From Bathymodiolus brooksi (lineage: Eukaryota > Mollusca > Bivalvia > Mytilida > Modiolidae), in assembly GCA_963680875.1 (NCBI GenBank), contig OY804580.1:109247534-109311533 (forward strand): 64,000 nucleotides of DNA, given 5' to 3'. The notes under the pieces were generated by a model that had not been told where the DNA came from, did no database searches, and worked only from the letters and a program-made list of their open reading frames with translations. Positions 38,301-51,260 of this stretch are shown piece after piece. The position numbers and the translations under genes are program-made. Position 1 is the first letter of the stretch; every line of letters begins with the position of its first letter.

Positions 38301-39060
38301 ACAGAATCTTAGACGACCATGGTAAGTAACTTTTGTGTTTGTTTTGTTTCTGTATCATTCCTATAACAGAAACTTAGGCGACCATGGTAAGTAACTTTTG
38401 TGTTTGTTTTGTTTCTGTATCATTCCTCTAACAGAAACTTAGACGACCATGGTAAGTAATTATGTGTTTGTTTTGTTTCTGTATCATTCCTATAACAGAT
38501 AATTGGACGACCATAGTGTGTAACTTTTTTGTTTGTTTTGTTTCTGTATCATTCCTATAACAGAAACTTAGGCAGACATGGTAAGTAACTATGTGTTTGT
38601 TTTGTTTCTGTATCATTCCTATAACAGAAACTTAGGCAACCATGGTAAGTAACGTTTGTGTTTGTTTTGTTTCTGTATCAATCCTATAACAGAAACTTAG
38701 ACGACAATGGTAAATATCTATGTGTTTGCTTTGTTTCTTTATCATTCCTATAGCAGAAACTTAGACGACCATGGAAAGTAACTTTTATGTTTGTTTTATT
38801 TCTGTATCATTCCTCTAACAGAAACTTAGACGACCATGGTAAGTAACTATGTGTTTGTTTTGTTTCTGTATCATTCCTCTAACAGAAACTTAGACGACCA
38901 TGGTAAGTAACTATGTGTTTATTTTGTTTCTGTATCATTCCTATAACAGAAAATTAGACGACCATAGTATGTAACTTTTGTGTTTGTTTTGTTTCTGTAT
39001 CATTCCTATAACAGAAACTTAGGCAACCATGGTAAGTAACTCTTGTGTTTGTTTTGTTTC
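35366..39060 (+). repeat. 3.7 kb block, second copy (about 57 monomers)
   Basis: Partner of 31428-35186, separated from it by about three monomers (35187-35365, AGGCAACC, AAACAGCCATGCTAAG and AATCTTAGACG types). It has lost one TTAAACAACC monomer and, at its right end near 39060, one CCTATAGCAG monomer. Private changes include AAGTACC at 36520, GTTTGTGTTG near 37179 and CCATAGTAAG near 37285. Confidence 0.85.
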
Positions 39061-41907
39061 TGTATCATTCCTATAACAGAAACTTAAACAGCCATGCTAA
39101 GTAACTTTGTGTTTGTTTTGTTTCTGTATCATTCCTATAACAGAATCTTAGACGACCATGGTAAGTAACCTTTGTGTTTGTTTTGTTTCTATATCATTCC
39201 TATAACAGAAACTTAAACAACCATGGTAAGTAACTATGTGTTTGTTTTGTTTCTGTATCATTCCTCTAACAGAAACTTAGACGACCATGGTAAGTAATTA
39301 TGTGTTTGTTTTGTTTCTGTATCATTCCTATAACAGAAAACTAGACGACCATAGTATGTAACTTTTTTGTTTGTTTTGTTTCTGTATCATTCCTATAACA
39401 GAAACTTAGACGACAATGGTAAATATCTAAGTGTTTGCCTTGTTTCTTTATCATTCCTATAACAGAAACTTAGACGACCATGGTAAGTAACTTTTGTGTT
39501 TGTTTTGTTTCTGTATCATTCCTATAACAGAAACTTAGGCAGACATGGTAAGTAACTATGTGTTTGTTTTGTTTCTGTATCATTCCTATAACAGAAACTT
39601 AGGCAACCATGGTAAGTAACTTTTGTGTTTGTTTTGTTTCTGTATCAATCCTATAACAGAAACTTAGACGACAATGGTAAATATCTATGTGTTTGCTTTG
39701 TTTCTTTATCATTCCTATAGCAGAAACTTAGACGACCATGGAAAGTAACTTTTATGTTTGTTTTATTTCTGTATCATTTCTATAACAGAAACTTTAACAG
39801 CCATGCTAAGTAACTTTGTGTTTGTTTTGTTTCTGTATCATTCCTATAACAGAATCTTAGACGACCATGGTAAGTAACTTTTGTGTTTGTTTTGTTTCTG
39901 TATCATTCCTATAACAGAAACCTATACAACCATGGAAAGTAACTTTTATGTTTGTTTTGTTTCTGTATCATTCCTCTAACAGAAACTTAGACGACCATGG
40001 TAAGTAACTATATGTTTATTTTGTTTCTGTATCATTCCCATAACAGAAAATTAGACGACCATAGTATGTAACTTTTGTGTTTGTTATGTTTCTGTATCAT
40101 TCCTATAACAGAAACTTAGGCAACCATGGTAAGTAACTCTTGTGTTTGTTTTGTTTCTGTATCATTCCTATAGCAGAAACTTAGGCAACCATGGTAAGTA
40201 ACTTTTGTGTTTGTTTTGTTTCTGTATCATTCCTATAACAGAAATTTAGACAACCATGGTAAGTAATTTTGTGTTTGTTTTGTTTCTGTATCATTTCTAT
40301 AACAGAAACTTAAACAGCCATGCTAAGTAACTTTGTGTTTGTTTTGTTTCTGTATCATTCCTATAACAGAATCTTAGACGACCATGGTAAGTAACTTTTG
40401 TGTTTGTTTTGTTTCTATATCATTCCTATAACAGAAACTTAGGCAGCCATGGTAAGTAACTATGTGTTTGTTTTGTTTCTGTATCATTCCTATAACAGAA
40501 ACTTAGGCAACCATGGTAAGTAACTTTTGTGTTTCATTTGTTTCTGTATCAATCCTATAACAGAAACTTAGACGACAATGGTAAATATCTATGTGTTTGC
40601 TTTGTTTCTTTATCATTCCTATAGCAGAAACTTAGACGACCATGGAAAGTAACTTTTATGTTTGTTTTATTTCTGTATCATTCCTCTATCAGAAACTTAG
40701 ACGACCATGGTAAGTAACAATGTGTTTGTTTTGTTTCTGTATCATTCCTCTAACAGAAACTTAGACGACCATGGTAAGTAACTATGTGTTTGTTTTGTTT
40801 CTGTATCATTCCTATAACAGAATCTTAGACGACCATGGTAAGTAACTATGTGTTTGTTTTGTTTCTGTATCATTCCTATAACAGAAACCTACACGACCAT
40901 GGTAAGTAACTATGTGTTTGTTTTGTTTCTGTATCATTCCTATAACAGAAACTTAGGCGACCATGGTAAGTAACTTTTGTGTTTGTTTTGTTTCTGTATC
41001 ATTCCTCTAACTGAAACTTAGACGACCATGGTAAGTAACTTTGTGTTTGTTTTGTTTCTGTATCATTCCTATAACAGAAAATTAGACGACCATAGTATGT
41101 AACTTTTGTGTTTGTTATGTTTCTGTATCATTCCTATAACAGAAACTTAGGCAACCATGGTAAGTAACTCTTGTGTTTGTTTTGTTTCTGTATCATTCCT
41201 ATAGCAGAAACTTAGACAACCATGGTAAGTAACTTTTGTGTTTGTTTTGTTTCTGTATCATTCCTATAACAGAAACTTAGACAACCATGGTAAGTAATTT
41301 TGTGTTTGTTTTGTTTCTGTATAATTTCTATAACAGAAACTTAAACAGCCATGCTAAGTAACTTTGTGTTTGTTTTGTTTCTGTATCATTCCTATAACAG
41401 AATCTTAGACGACCATGGTAAGTAACTTTTGTGTTTGTTTTGTTTCTGTATCATTCATATAACAGAAACTTAGGCGACCATGGTAAGTAACTTTTGTGTT
41501 TGTTTTGTTTCTGTATCATTCCTCTAACAGAAACTTAGACGACCATAGTAAGTAATTATGTGTTTGTTTTGTTTCTGTATCATTCCTATAACAGATAATT
41601 AGACGACCATAGTGTGTAACTTTTTTGTTTGTTTTGTTTCTGTATCATTCCTATAACAGAAACTTAGGCAGACATGGTAAGTAACTATGTGTTTGCTTTG
41701 TTTCTGTATCATTCCTATAACAGAAACTTAGGCAACCATGGTAAGTAACGTTTGTGTTTGTTTTGTTTCTGTATCAATCCTATAACAGAAACTTAGACGA
41801 CAATGGTAAATATCTATGTGTTTGCTTTGTTTCTTTATCATTCCTATAGCAGAAACTTAGACGACCATGGAAAGTAACTTTTATGTTTGTTTTATTTCTG
41901 TATCATT
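39061..41907 (+). repeat. Core segment, copy of 21815-24480
   Basis: 39061-39241 are three joining monomers (AAACAGCC, AATCTTAGACG, TTAAACAACC). From 39242 to 41907 the sequence follows 21815-24480 at offset 17427 with the few differences listed there. Compared with other core units an AGGCGACC monomer is missing at the left joint. This is the right end of the homogenised core. Confidence 0.85.
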
Positions 41908-42387
41908 CCTCTAACAGAAACTTAGACGACCATGGTAAGTAACTATGTGTTTGTTTTGTTTCTGTATCATTCCTATAACACAATCTTAGACGACCATGGT
42001 AAGTAACTTTTGTGTTTGTTTTGTTTCTGTATCATTCCTATAACAGAAACCTAGACGACCATGGTAAGTAACTATGTGTTTGTTTTGTTTCTGTATCATT
42101 CCTATAACAGAAACCTAGACGACCATGGTAAGTAACTATGTGTTTGTTTTGTTTCTGTATCATTCCTATAACAGAAACTTAGACGACCATGGTAAGTAAC
42201 TTTGTGTTTGTTTTGTTTCTGTATCATTCCTCTAACAGAAACTTAGGCAACCATGGTAAGTAACTGTTTTGTTTGTTTTGTTTCTGTATCATTCCTATAA
42301 CAGAAACTTAGACAACAATGGTAAGTAACTTTTGTGTTTGTTTTGTTTCTGTATCATTCCTATAACAGAAACCTAGACGACCATGGT
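41908..42387 (+). repeat. Joining monomers, short form of the following HOR
   Basis: Seven to eight monomers (CCTCTAAC, CACAATCTTAGACG, AAACCTAGACG twice, AGGCAACC with TAACTGTTTTG at 42261). They recur at offset 1482 in the next block (TAACTGTTTTG at 43743). Upstream anchors recur at 1418 (GATAATTAG at 41594 and 43012), because the next block has one additional CCTCTAACAAAAAC monomer. Confidence 0.8.
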
Positions 42388-44642
42388 AAGTAACTATGTG
42401 TTTGTTTTGTTTCTGTATCATTCCTATAACAGAAACTTAAACAACCATGGTAAGTAACTATGTGTTTGTTTTGTTTCTGTATCATTCCTATAACAGAAAC
42501 TTAGGCGACCATGGTAAGTAACTTTTGTGTTTGTTTTGTTTCTGTATCATTCCTCTAACAGAAACTTAGACGACCATGGTAAGTAACTATGTGTTTGTTT
42601 TGTTTCTGTATCATTCCTATAACAGAAAATTAGACGACCATAGTATGTAACTTTTTTGGTTGTTTTGTTTCTGTATCATTCCTCTAACAGAAACTTAGGC
42701 AACCATGGTAAGTAATGTTGTGTTTGTTTTGTTTCTGTATCATTTCTATAACAAAAACTTAAACAGCCATGCTAAGTAACTTTGTGTTTGTTTTGTTTCT
42801 GTATCATTCCTATAACAGAATCTTAGACGACCATGATAAGTAACTTTTGTGTTTGTTTTGTTTCTATATCATTCCTATAACAGAAACTTAGGCGACCATG
42901 GTAAGTAACTTTTGTGTTTGTTTTGTTTCTGTATCATTCCTCTAACAGAAACTTAGACGACCATGGTAAGTAATGATGTGTTTGTTTTGTTTCTGTATCA
43001 TTCCTATAACAGATAATTAGACGACCATAGTGTGTAACTTTTTTGTTTGTTTTGTTTCTGTATCATTCCTATAACAGAAACTTAGGCAGACATGGTAAGT
43101 AACTATGTGTTTGTTTTGTTTCTGTATCATTCCTATAACAGAAACTTAGGCAACCATGGTAAGTAACGTTTGTGTTTGTTTTGTTTCTGTATCAATCCTA
43201 TAACAGAAACTTAGACGACAATGGTAAATATCTATGTGTTTGCTTTGTTTCTTTATCATTCCTATAGCAGAAACTTAGACGACCATGGAAAGTAACTTTT
43301 ATGTTTGTTTTATTTCTGTATCATTCCTCTAACAGAAACTTAGACGACCATGGTAAGTAACTATGTGTTTGTTTTGTTTCTGTATCATTCCTCTAACAAA
43401 AACTTAGACGACCATGGTAAGTAACTATGTGTTTGTTTTGTTTCTGTATCATTCCTATAACAGAATCTTAGACGACCATGGTAAGTAACTTTTGTGTTTG
43501 TTTTGTTTCTGTATCATTCCTATAACAGAAACCTAGACGACCATGGTAAGTAACTATGTGTTTGTTTTGTTTCTGTATCATTCCTATAACAGAAACCTAG
43601 ACGACCATGGTAAGTAACTATGTGTTTGTTTTGTTTCTGTATCATTCCTATAACAGAAACTTAGACGACCATGGTAAGTAACTTTGTGTTTGTTTTGTTT
43701 CTGTATCATTCCTCTAACAGAAACTTAGGCAACCATGGTAAGTAACTGTTTTGTTTGTTTTGTTTCTGTATCATTCCTATAACAGAAACTTAGACAACAA
43801 TGGTAAGTAACTTTTGTGTTTGTTTTGTTTCTGTATCATTCCTATAACAGAAACCTAGACGACCATGGTAAGTAACTATGTGTTTGTTTTGTTTCTGTAT
43901 CATTCCTATAACAGAAACTTAGACGACAATGGTAAATATCTAAGTGTTTGCCTTGTTTCTTTATCATTCCTATAACAGAAACTTAGACGACCATGGTAAG
44001 TAACTTTTGTGTTTGTTTTGTTTCTGTATCATTCCTATAACAGAAACTTAGGCAGCCATGGTAAGTAACTATGTGTTTGTTTTGTTTCTGTATCATTCCT
44101 ATAACAGAAACTTAGGCAACCATGGTAAGTAACTTTTGTGTTTGTTTTGTTTCTGTATCAATCCTATAACAGAAACTTAGACGACAATGGTAAATATCTA
44201 TGTGTTTGCTTTGTTTCTTTATCCTTCCTATAGCAGAAACTTAGACGACCATGGAAAGTAACTTTTATGTTTGTTTTGTTTCTGTATCATTCCTCTAACA
44301 GAAACTTAGACGACCATGGTAAGTAACTATGTGTTTGTTTTGTTTCTGTATCATTCCTCTAACAGAAACTTAGACGACCATGGTAAGTAACTATGTGTTT
44401 GTTTTGTTTCTGTATCATTCCTATAACAGAATCTTAGACGACCATGGTAAGTAACTTTTGTGTTTGTTTTGTTTCTGTATCATTCCTATAACAGAATCTT
44501 AGGCGACCATGGTAAGTAACTTTTGTGTTTGTTTTGTTTCTCTATCATTCCTATAACAGAAACTTAAATAACCATGGTAAGTAACTATGTGTTTGCTTTG
44601 TTTCTGTATCTTTCCTATAACAGAATCTTTTACGACCATGGT
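42388..44642 (+). repeat. 2255 bp tandem higher-order repeat, copy 1 (35 monomers)
   Basis: Offset 2255 is constant for CTTTTTTGGTTG (42651 and 44906), GATAATTAG (43012 and 45267), TAACTGTTTTG (43743 and 45998) and ATCCTTCC (44221 and 46476). Copy differences include CCATGG against CCTTGG near 44830, TAATGATG near 42973 against TAATTATG, and CATTCCTC against CATTCATC near 45193. Left limit by comparison of AAACCTAGACG with AATCTTTTACG. Confidence 0.9.
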
Positions 44643-46897
44643 AAGTAACTATGTGTTTGTTTTGTTTCTGTATCATTCCTATAACAGAAACTTAAACAAC
44701 CATGGTAAGTAACTATGTGTTTGTTTTGTTTCTGTATCATTCCTATAACAGAAACTTAGGCGACCATGGTAAGTAACTTTTGTGTTTGTTTTGTTTCTGT
44801 ATCATTCCTCTAACAGAAACTTAGACGACCTTGGTAAGTAACTATGTGTTTGTTTTGTTTCTGTATCATTCCTATAACAGAAAATTAGACGACCATAGTA
44901 TGTAACTTTTTTGGTTGTTTTGTTTCTGTATCATTCCTCTAACAGAAACTTAGGCAACCATGGTAAGTAATGTTGTGTTTGTTTTGTTTCTGTATCATTT
45001 CTATAACAAAAACTTAAACAGCCATGCTAAGTAACTTTGTGTTTGTTTTGTTTCTGTATCATTCCTATAACAGAATCTTAGACGACCATGATAAGTAACT
45101 TTTGTGTTTGTTTTGTTTCTATATCATTCCTATAACAGAAACTTAGGCGACCATGGTAAGTAACTTTTGTGTTTGTTTTGTTTCTGTATCATTCATCTAA
45201 CAGAAACTTAGACGACCATGGTAAGTAATTATGTGTTTGTTTTGTTTCTGTATCATTCCTATAACAGATAATTAGACGACCATAGTGTGTAACTTTTTTG
45301 TTTGTTTTGTTTCTGTATCATTCCTATAACAGAAACTTAGGCAGACATGGTAAGTAACTATGTGTTTGTTTTGTTTCTGTATCATTCCTATAACAGAAAC
45401 TTAGGCAACCATGGTAAGTAACGTTTGTGTTTGTTTTGTTTCTGTATCAATCCTATAACAGAAACTTAGACGACAATGGTAAATATCTATGTGTTTGCTT
45501 TGTTTCTTTATCATTCCTATAGCAGAAACTTAGACGACCATGGAAAGTAACTTTTATGTTTGTTTTATTTCTGTATCATTCCTCTAACAGAAACTTAGAC
45601 GACCATGGTAAGTAACTATGTGTTTGTTTTGTTTCTGTATCATTCCTCTAACAAAAACTTAGACGACCATGGTAAGTAACTATGTGTTTGTTTTGTTTCT
45701 GTATCATTCCTATAACAGAATCTTAGACGACCATGATAAGTAACTTTTGTGTTTGTTTTGTTTCTGTATCATTCCTATAACAGAAACCTAGACGACCATG
45801 GTAAGTAACTATGTGTTTGTTTTGTTTCTGTATCATTCCTATAACAGAAACCTAGACGACCATGGTAAGTAACTATGTGTTTGTTTTGTTTCTGTATCAT
45901 TCCTATAACAGAAACTTAGACGACCATGGTAAGTAACTTTGTGTTTGTTTTGTTTCTGTATCATTCCTCTAACAGAAACTTAGGCAACCATGGTAAGTAA
46001 CTGTTTTGTTTGTTTTGTTTCTGTATCATTCCTATAACAGAAACTTAGACAACAATGGTAAGTAACTTTTGTGTTTGTTTTGTTTCTGTATCATTCCTAT
46101 AACAGAAACCTAGACGACCATGGTAAGTAACTATGTGTTTGTTTTGTTTCTGTATCATTCCTATAACAGAAACTTAGACGACAATGGTAAATATCTAAGT
46201 GTTTGCCTTGTTTCTTTATCATTCCTATAACAGAAACTTAGACGACCATGGTAAGTAACTTTTGTGTTTGTTTTGTTTCTGTATCATTCCTATAACAGAA
46301 ACTTAGGCAGCCATGGTAAGTAACTATGTGTTTGTTTTGTTTCTGTATCATTCCTATAACAGAAACTTAGGCAACCATGGTAAGTAACTTTTGTGTTTGT
46401 TTTGTTTCTGTATCAATCCTATAACAGAAACTTAGACGACAATGGTAAATATCTATGTGTTTGCTTTGTTTCTTTATCCTTCCTATAGCAGAAACTTAGA
46501 CGACCATGGAAAGTAACTTTTATGTTTGTTTTGTTTCTGTATCATTCCTCTAACAGAAACTTAGACGACCATGGTAAGTAACTATGTGTTTGTTTTGTTT
46601 CTGTATCATTCCTCTAACAGAAACTTAGACGACCATGGTAAGTAACTATGTGTTTGTTTTGTTTCTGTATCATTCCTATAACAGAATCTTAGACGACCAT
46701 GGTAAGTAACTTTTGTGTTTGTTTTGTTTCTGTATCATTCCTATAACAGAATCTTAGGCGACCATGGTAAGTAACTTTTGTGTTTGTTTTGTTTCTCTAT
46801 CATTCCTATAACAGAAACTTAAATAACCATGGTAAGTAACTATGTGTTTGCTTTGTTTCTGTATCTTTCCTATAACAGAATCTTTTACGACCATGGT
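44643..46897 (+). repeat. 2255 bp tandem higher-order repeat, copy 2 (35 monomers)
   Basis: Second tandem copy. A third begins at 46898 but matches only for about two to three monomers (TTAAACAACC, AGGCGACC) before CATTCGTCTAAC and ACATAGACG mark a different path. It contains the AATCTTTTACG series shared with 5.5 kb. Confidence 0.9.
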
Positions 46898-47679
46898 AAG
46901 TAACTATGTGTTTGTTTTGTTTCTGTATCATTCCTATAACAGAAACTTAAACAACCATGGTAAGTAAATATGTGTTTGTTTTGTTTCTGTATCATTCCTA
47001 TAACAGAAACTTAGGCGACCATGGTAAGTAACTTTTGTGTTTGTTTTGTTTCTGTATCATTCGTCTAACAGAAACATAGACGACCATGGTAAGTAATTAT
47101 GTGTTTGTTTTGTTTCTGTATCATTCCTATAACAGAAAATTAGACGACCATAGTATGTAACTTTTTTGTTTGTTTTGTTTCTGTATCATTCCTATAACAG
47201 AAACTTAGGCAGCCATGGTAAGTAACTATGTGTTTGTTTTGTTTCTGTATCATTCCTATAACAGAAACTTAGGCAACCATGGTAAGTAACTTTTGTGTTT
47301 GTTTTGTTTCTGTATCAATCCTATAACAGAAACTTAGACGACAATGGTAAATATCTATGTATTTGCTTTGTTTCTTTATCATTCCTATAGCAGAAACTTA
47401 GACGACCATGGAAAGTAACTTTTGTGTTTGTTTTGTTTCTGTATCATTCCTCTAACAGAAACTTAGACGACCATGGTAAGTAACTATGTGTTTGTTTTGT
47501 TTCTGTATCATTCCTCTAACAGAAACTTAGACGACCATGGTAAGTAACTCTGTGTTTGTTTTGTTTCTGTATCATTCCTATAACAGAATCTTAGACGACC
47601 ATGGTAAGTAACTTTTGTGTTTGTTTTGTTTCTGTATCATTCCTATAACAGAGACCTAGACGACCATGGTAAGTAACTA
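46898..47679 (+). repeat. Array segment without clear tandem copy
   Basis: About twelve monomers: start of a third 2255 bp unit, then AAAATTAG, AGGCAGCC, AGGCAACC, TCAATCC, CTTTATC, two CCTCTAAC units, AATCTTAGACG and GAGACCTAGACG. CATTCGTC near 47060 and GTATTTGCTTTG near 47360 are private changes. Confidence 0.75.
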
Positions 47680-48453
47680 TGTGTTTGTTTTGTTTCTGTA
47701 TCATTCCTATAACAGAAACCTAGACGACCATGGTAAGTAACTATGTGTTTGTTTTGTTTCTGTATCATTCCTATAACAGAATCTTAGACGACCATGGTAA
47801 GTAACTTTTGTGTTTGTTTTGTTTCTGTATCATTCCTATAACAGAATCTTAGGCGACCATGGTAAGTAACTTTTGCGTTTGTTTTGTTTCTGTATCATTC
47901 CTATAACAGAAACTTAAACAACCATGGTAAGTAACTATGTGTTTGCTTTGTTTCTGTATCATTCCTATAACAGAATCTTTTACGAACAGGGTAAGTAACT
48001 ATGTGTTTGTTTTGTTTCTGTATCATTCCCATAACAGAAACTTAAACAACCATGGTAAGTAACTTTTGTGTTTGTTTTGTTTCTGTATCATTCCTATAAC
48101 AGAAACCTAGACGACCATGGTAAGCAACTATGTGTTTGTTTTGTTTCTGTATCATTCCTATAACAGAATCTTAGACGACCATGGTAAGTAACTTTTGTGT
48201 TTGTTTTGTTTCTGTATCATTCCTATAACAGAATCTTAGGCGACCATGGTAAGTAACTTTTGCGTTTGTTTTGTTTCTGTATCATTCCTATAACAGAAAC
48301 TTAAACAACCATGGTAAGTAACTATGTGTTTGCTTTGTTTCTGTATCATTCCTATAACAGAATCTTTTACGAACAGGGTAAGTAACTATGTGTTTGTTTT
48401 GTTTCTGTATCATTCCTATAACAGAAACTTAGGCGACCATGGTAAGTAACTTT
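47680..48453 (+). repeat. Six-monomer tandem duplication (387 bp, two copies)
   Basis: The series AAACCTAGACG, AATCTTAGACG, AATCTTAGGCG with CTTTTGCG, TTAAACAACC with TTTGCTTTG, AATCTTTTACGAACAGGG occurs at 47680-48066 and 48067-48453. TACGAACAGGG, a form lacking the ATG, lies at 47981 and 48368. Copy 2 has TAAGCAAC near 48121 and copy 1 CATTCCCATAAC near 48026. Confidence 0.85.
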
Positions 48454-48537
48454 TGTGTTTGTTTTGTTTCTGTATCATTCCTCTAACAGAAACTTAGACG
48501 ACCATGGTAAGTAATTATGTGTTTGTTTTGTTTCTGT

Positions 48538-49568
48538 ACCATTCCTATAACAGAAAATTAGACGACCATAGTATGTAACTTTTTTGTTTGTTTTGTTTCT
48601 GTATCATTCCTATAACAGAAACTTAGGCAACCATGGTAAGTAATGTTGTGTTTGTTTTGTTTCTGTATCATTTCTATAACAGAAACTTTAACAGCCATGC
48701 TAAGTAACTTTGTGTTTGTTTTGTTTCTGTATCATTCCTATAACAGAATCTTAGACGACCATGGTAAGTAACTTTTGTGTTTGTTTTGTTTCTATATCAT
48801 TCCTATAACAGAAACTTAAACAACCATGGTAAGTAACTATGTGTTTGTTTTGTTTCTGTATCATTCCTATAACAGAAACCTAAACAACCATGGAAAGTAA
48901 CTTTTATGTTTGTTTTGTTTCTGTATCATTCCTCTAACAGAAACCTAGACGACCATGGTAAGTAACTATGTGTTTATTTTGTTTCTGTATCATTCCTATA
49001 ACAGACAATTAGACGACCATAGTATGTAACTTTTGTGTTTGTTTTGTTTCTGTATCATTCCTATAACAGAAACTTAGGCAACCATGGAAAGTAACTCTTG
49101 TGTTTGTTTTGTTTCTGTGTCATTCCTATAGCAGAAACTTAGGCAACCATGGTAAGTAACTTTTGTGTTTGTTTGTTTCTGTATCATTCCTATAACAGAA
49201 ATTTAGACAACCATGGTAAGTAACTTTTGTGCTTGTTTTGTTTCTGTATCATTCCTATAACAGAAACTTAGGCAACAATGGTAAGTAACTATGTGTTTGT
49301 TTTGTTTCTGTATCATTCCAATAACAGAAACTTAGACAACCATGGTAAGAAATTTTGTGTTTGTTTTGTTTCTGTATCATTTCTATAACAGAAACTTAAA
49401 CAGCCATGCTAAGTAACTTTGTGTTTGTTTTGTTTCTGTATCATTCCTATAACAGAATCTTAGACGACCATGGTAAGTAACTTTTGTGTTTGTTTTGTTT
49501 CTATATCATTCCTATAACAGAAACTTAAACAACCATGGTAAGTAAGTATGTGTTTGTTTTGTTTCTGT
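48538..49568 (+). repeat. 1031 bp tandem repeat, copy 1 (16 monomers)
   Basis: This begins at ACCATTCC (48538) and repeats from 49569. The shared rare forms are GACAATTAG (49004 and 50035), CTGTGTCATTCC, GTGCTTGTTTTG, CCAATAACAG and TAAGAAATTTTG. Copy 1 is one base shorter because of GTTTGTTTGTTTC near 49168. 48454-48537 before it are one to two AGGCGACC/CCTCTAAC monomers. Confidence 0.85.
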
Positions 49569-50600
49569 ATCATTCCTATAACAGAAAATTAGACGACCAT
49601 AGTATGTAACTTTTTTGTTTGTTTTGTTTCTGTATCATTCCTATAACAGAAACTTAGGCAACCATGGTAAGTAATGTTGTGTTTGTTTTGTTTCTGTATC
49701 ATTTCTATAACAGAATCTTTAACAGCCATGCTAAGTAACTTTGTGTTTGTTTTGTTTCTGTATCATTCCTATAACAGAATCTTAGACGACCATGGTAAGT
49801 AACTTTTGTGTTTGTTTTGTTTCTATATCATTCCTATAACAGAAACTTAAACAACCATGGTAAGTAACTATGTGTTTGTTTTGTTTCTGTATCATTCCTA
49901 TAACAGAAACCTAAGCAACCATGGAAAGTAACTTTTATGTTTGTTTTGTTTCTGTATCATTCCTCTAACAGAAACCTAGACGACCATGGTAAGTAACTAT
50001 GTGTTTATTTTGTTTCTGTATCATTCCTATAACAGACAATTAGACGACCATAGTATGTAACTTTTGTGTTTGTTTTGTTTCTGTATCATTCCTATAACAG
50101 AAACTTAGGCAACCATGGAAAGTAACTCTTGTGTTTGTTTTGTTTCTGTGTCATTCCTATAGCAGAAACTTAGGCAACCATGGTAAGTAACTTTTGTGTT
50201 TGTTTTGTTTCTGTATCATTCCTATAACAGAAATTTAGACAACCATGGTAAGTAACTTTTGTGCTTGTTTTGTTTCTGTATCATTCCTATAACAGAAACT
50301 TAGGCAACCATGGTAAGTAACTATGTGTTTGTTTTGTTTCTGTATCATTCCAATAACAGAAACTTAGACAACCATGGTAAGAAATTTTGTGTTTGTTTTG
50401 TTTCTGTATCATTTCTATAACAGAAACTTAAACAGCCATGCTAAGTAACTTTGTGTTTGTTTTGTTTCTGTATCATTCCTATAACAGAATCTTAGACGAC
50501 CATGGTAAGTAACTTTTGTGTTTGTTTTGTTTCTATATCATTCCTATAACAGAAACTTAAACAACCATGGTAAGTAATTATGTGTTTGTTTTGTTTCTGT
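49569..50600 (+). repeat. 1032 bp tandem repeat, copy 2 (16 monomers)
   Basis: Second copy, with AATCTTTAACAGCC near 49712 and AAACCTAAGCAACC near 49910 as private changes. ACCATTCC, which marks the start of copy 1, is absent at the start of copy 2 but returns at 50601, the start of the next partial unit. Confidence 0.85.
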
Positions 50601-51260
50601 ACCATTCCTATAACAGAAAATTAGACGACCATAGTATGTAACTTTTTTGTTTGTTTTGTTTCTGTATCATTCCTATAACAGAAACTTAGGCAACCATGGT
50701 AAGTAATGTTGTGTTTGTTTTGTTTCTGTATCATTCCTATAACAGACAATTAGACGACCATAGTATGTAACTTTTGTGTTTGTTTTGTTTCTGTATCATT
50801 CCTATAACAGAAACTTAGGCAACCATGGAAAGTAACTCTTGTGTTTGTTTTGTTTCTGTGTCATTCCTATAGCAGAAACTTAGGCAACCATGGTAAGTAA
50901 CTATGTGTTTGTTTTGTTTCTGTATCATTCCAATAACAGACACCTAGACGACCATGGTAAGTAACTATGTGTTTATTTTGTTTCTGTATCATTCCTCTAA
51001 CAGACAATTAGACGACCATAGTATGTAACTTTTGTGTTTGTTTTGTTTCTGTATCATTCCTATAACAGAAACTTAGGCAACCATGGAAAGTAACTCTTGT
51101 GTTTGTTTTGTTTCTGTGTCATTCCTATAGCAGAAACTTAGGCAACCATGGTAAGTAACTATGTGTTTGTTTTGTTTCTGTATCATTCCAATAACAGAAA
51201 CTTAGACAACCATGGTAAGTAATTTTGTGTTTGTTTTGTTTCTGTATCATTTCTATAACA
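50601..51260 (+). repeat. Shortened successors of the 16-monomer unit
   Basis: GACAATTAG, spaced 1031 bp between the previous two copies, occurs again at 50745 (710 bp later, 11 monomers) and at 51003 (258 bp later, 4 monomers). Each time it is followed by AGGCAACCATGGAAAG, CTGTGTC and CCAATAACAG. The units are internally deleted versions of 48538-50600. Confidence 0.8.
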
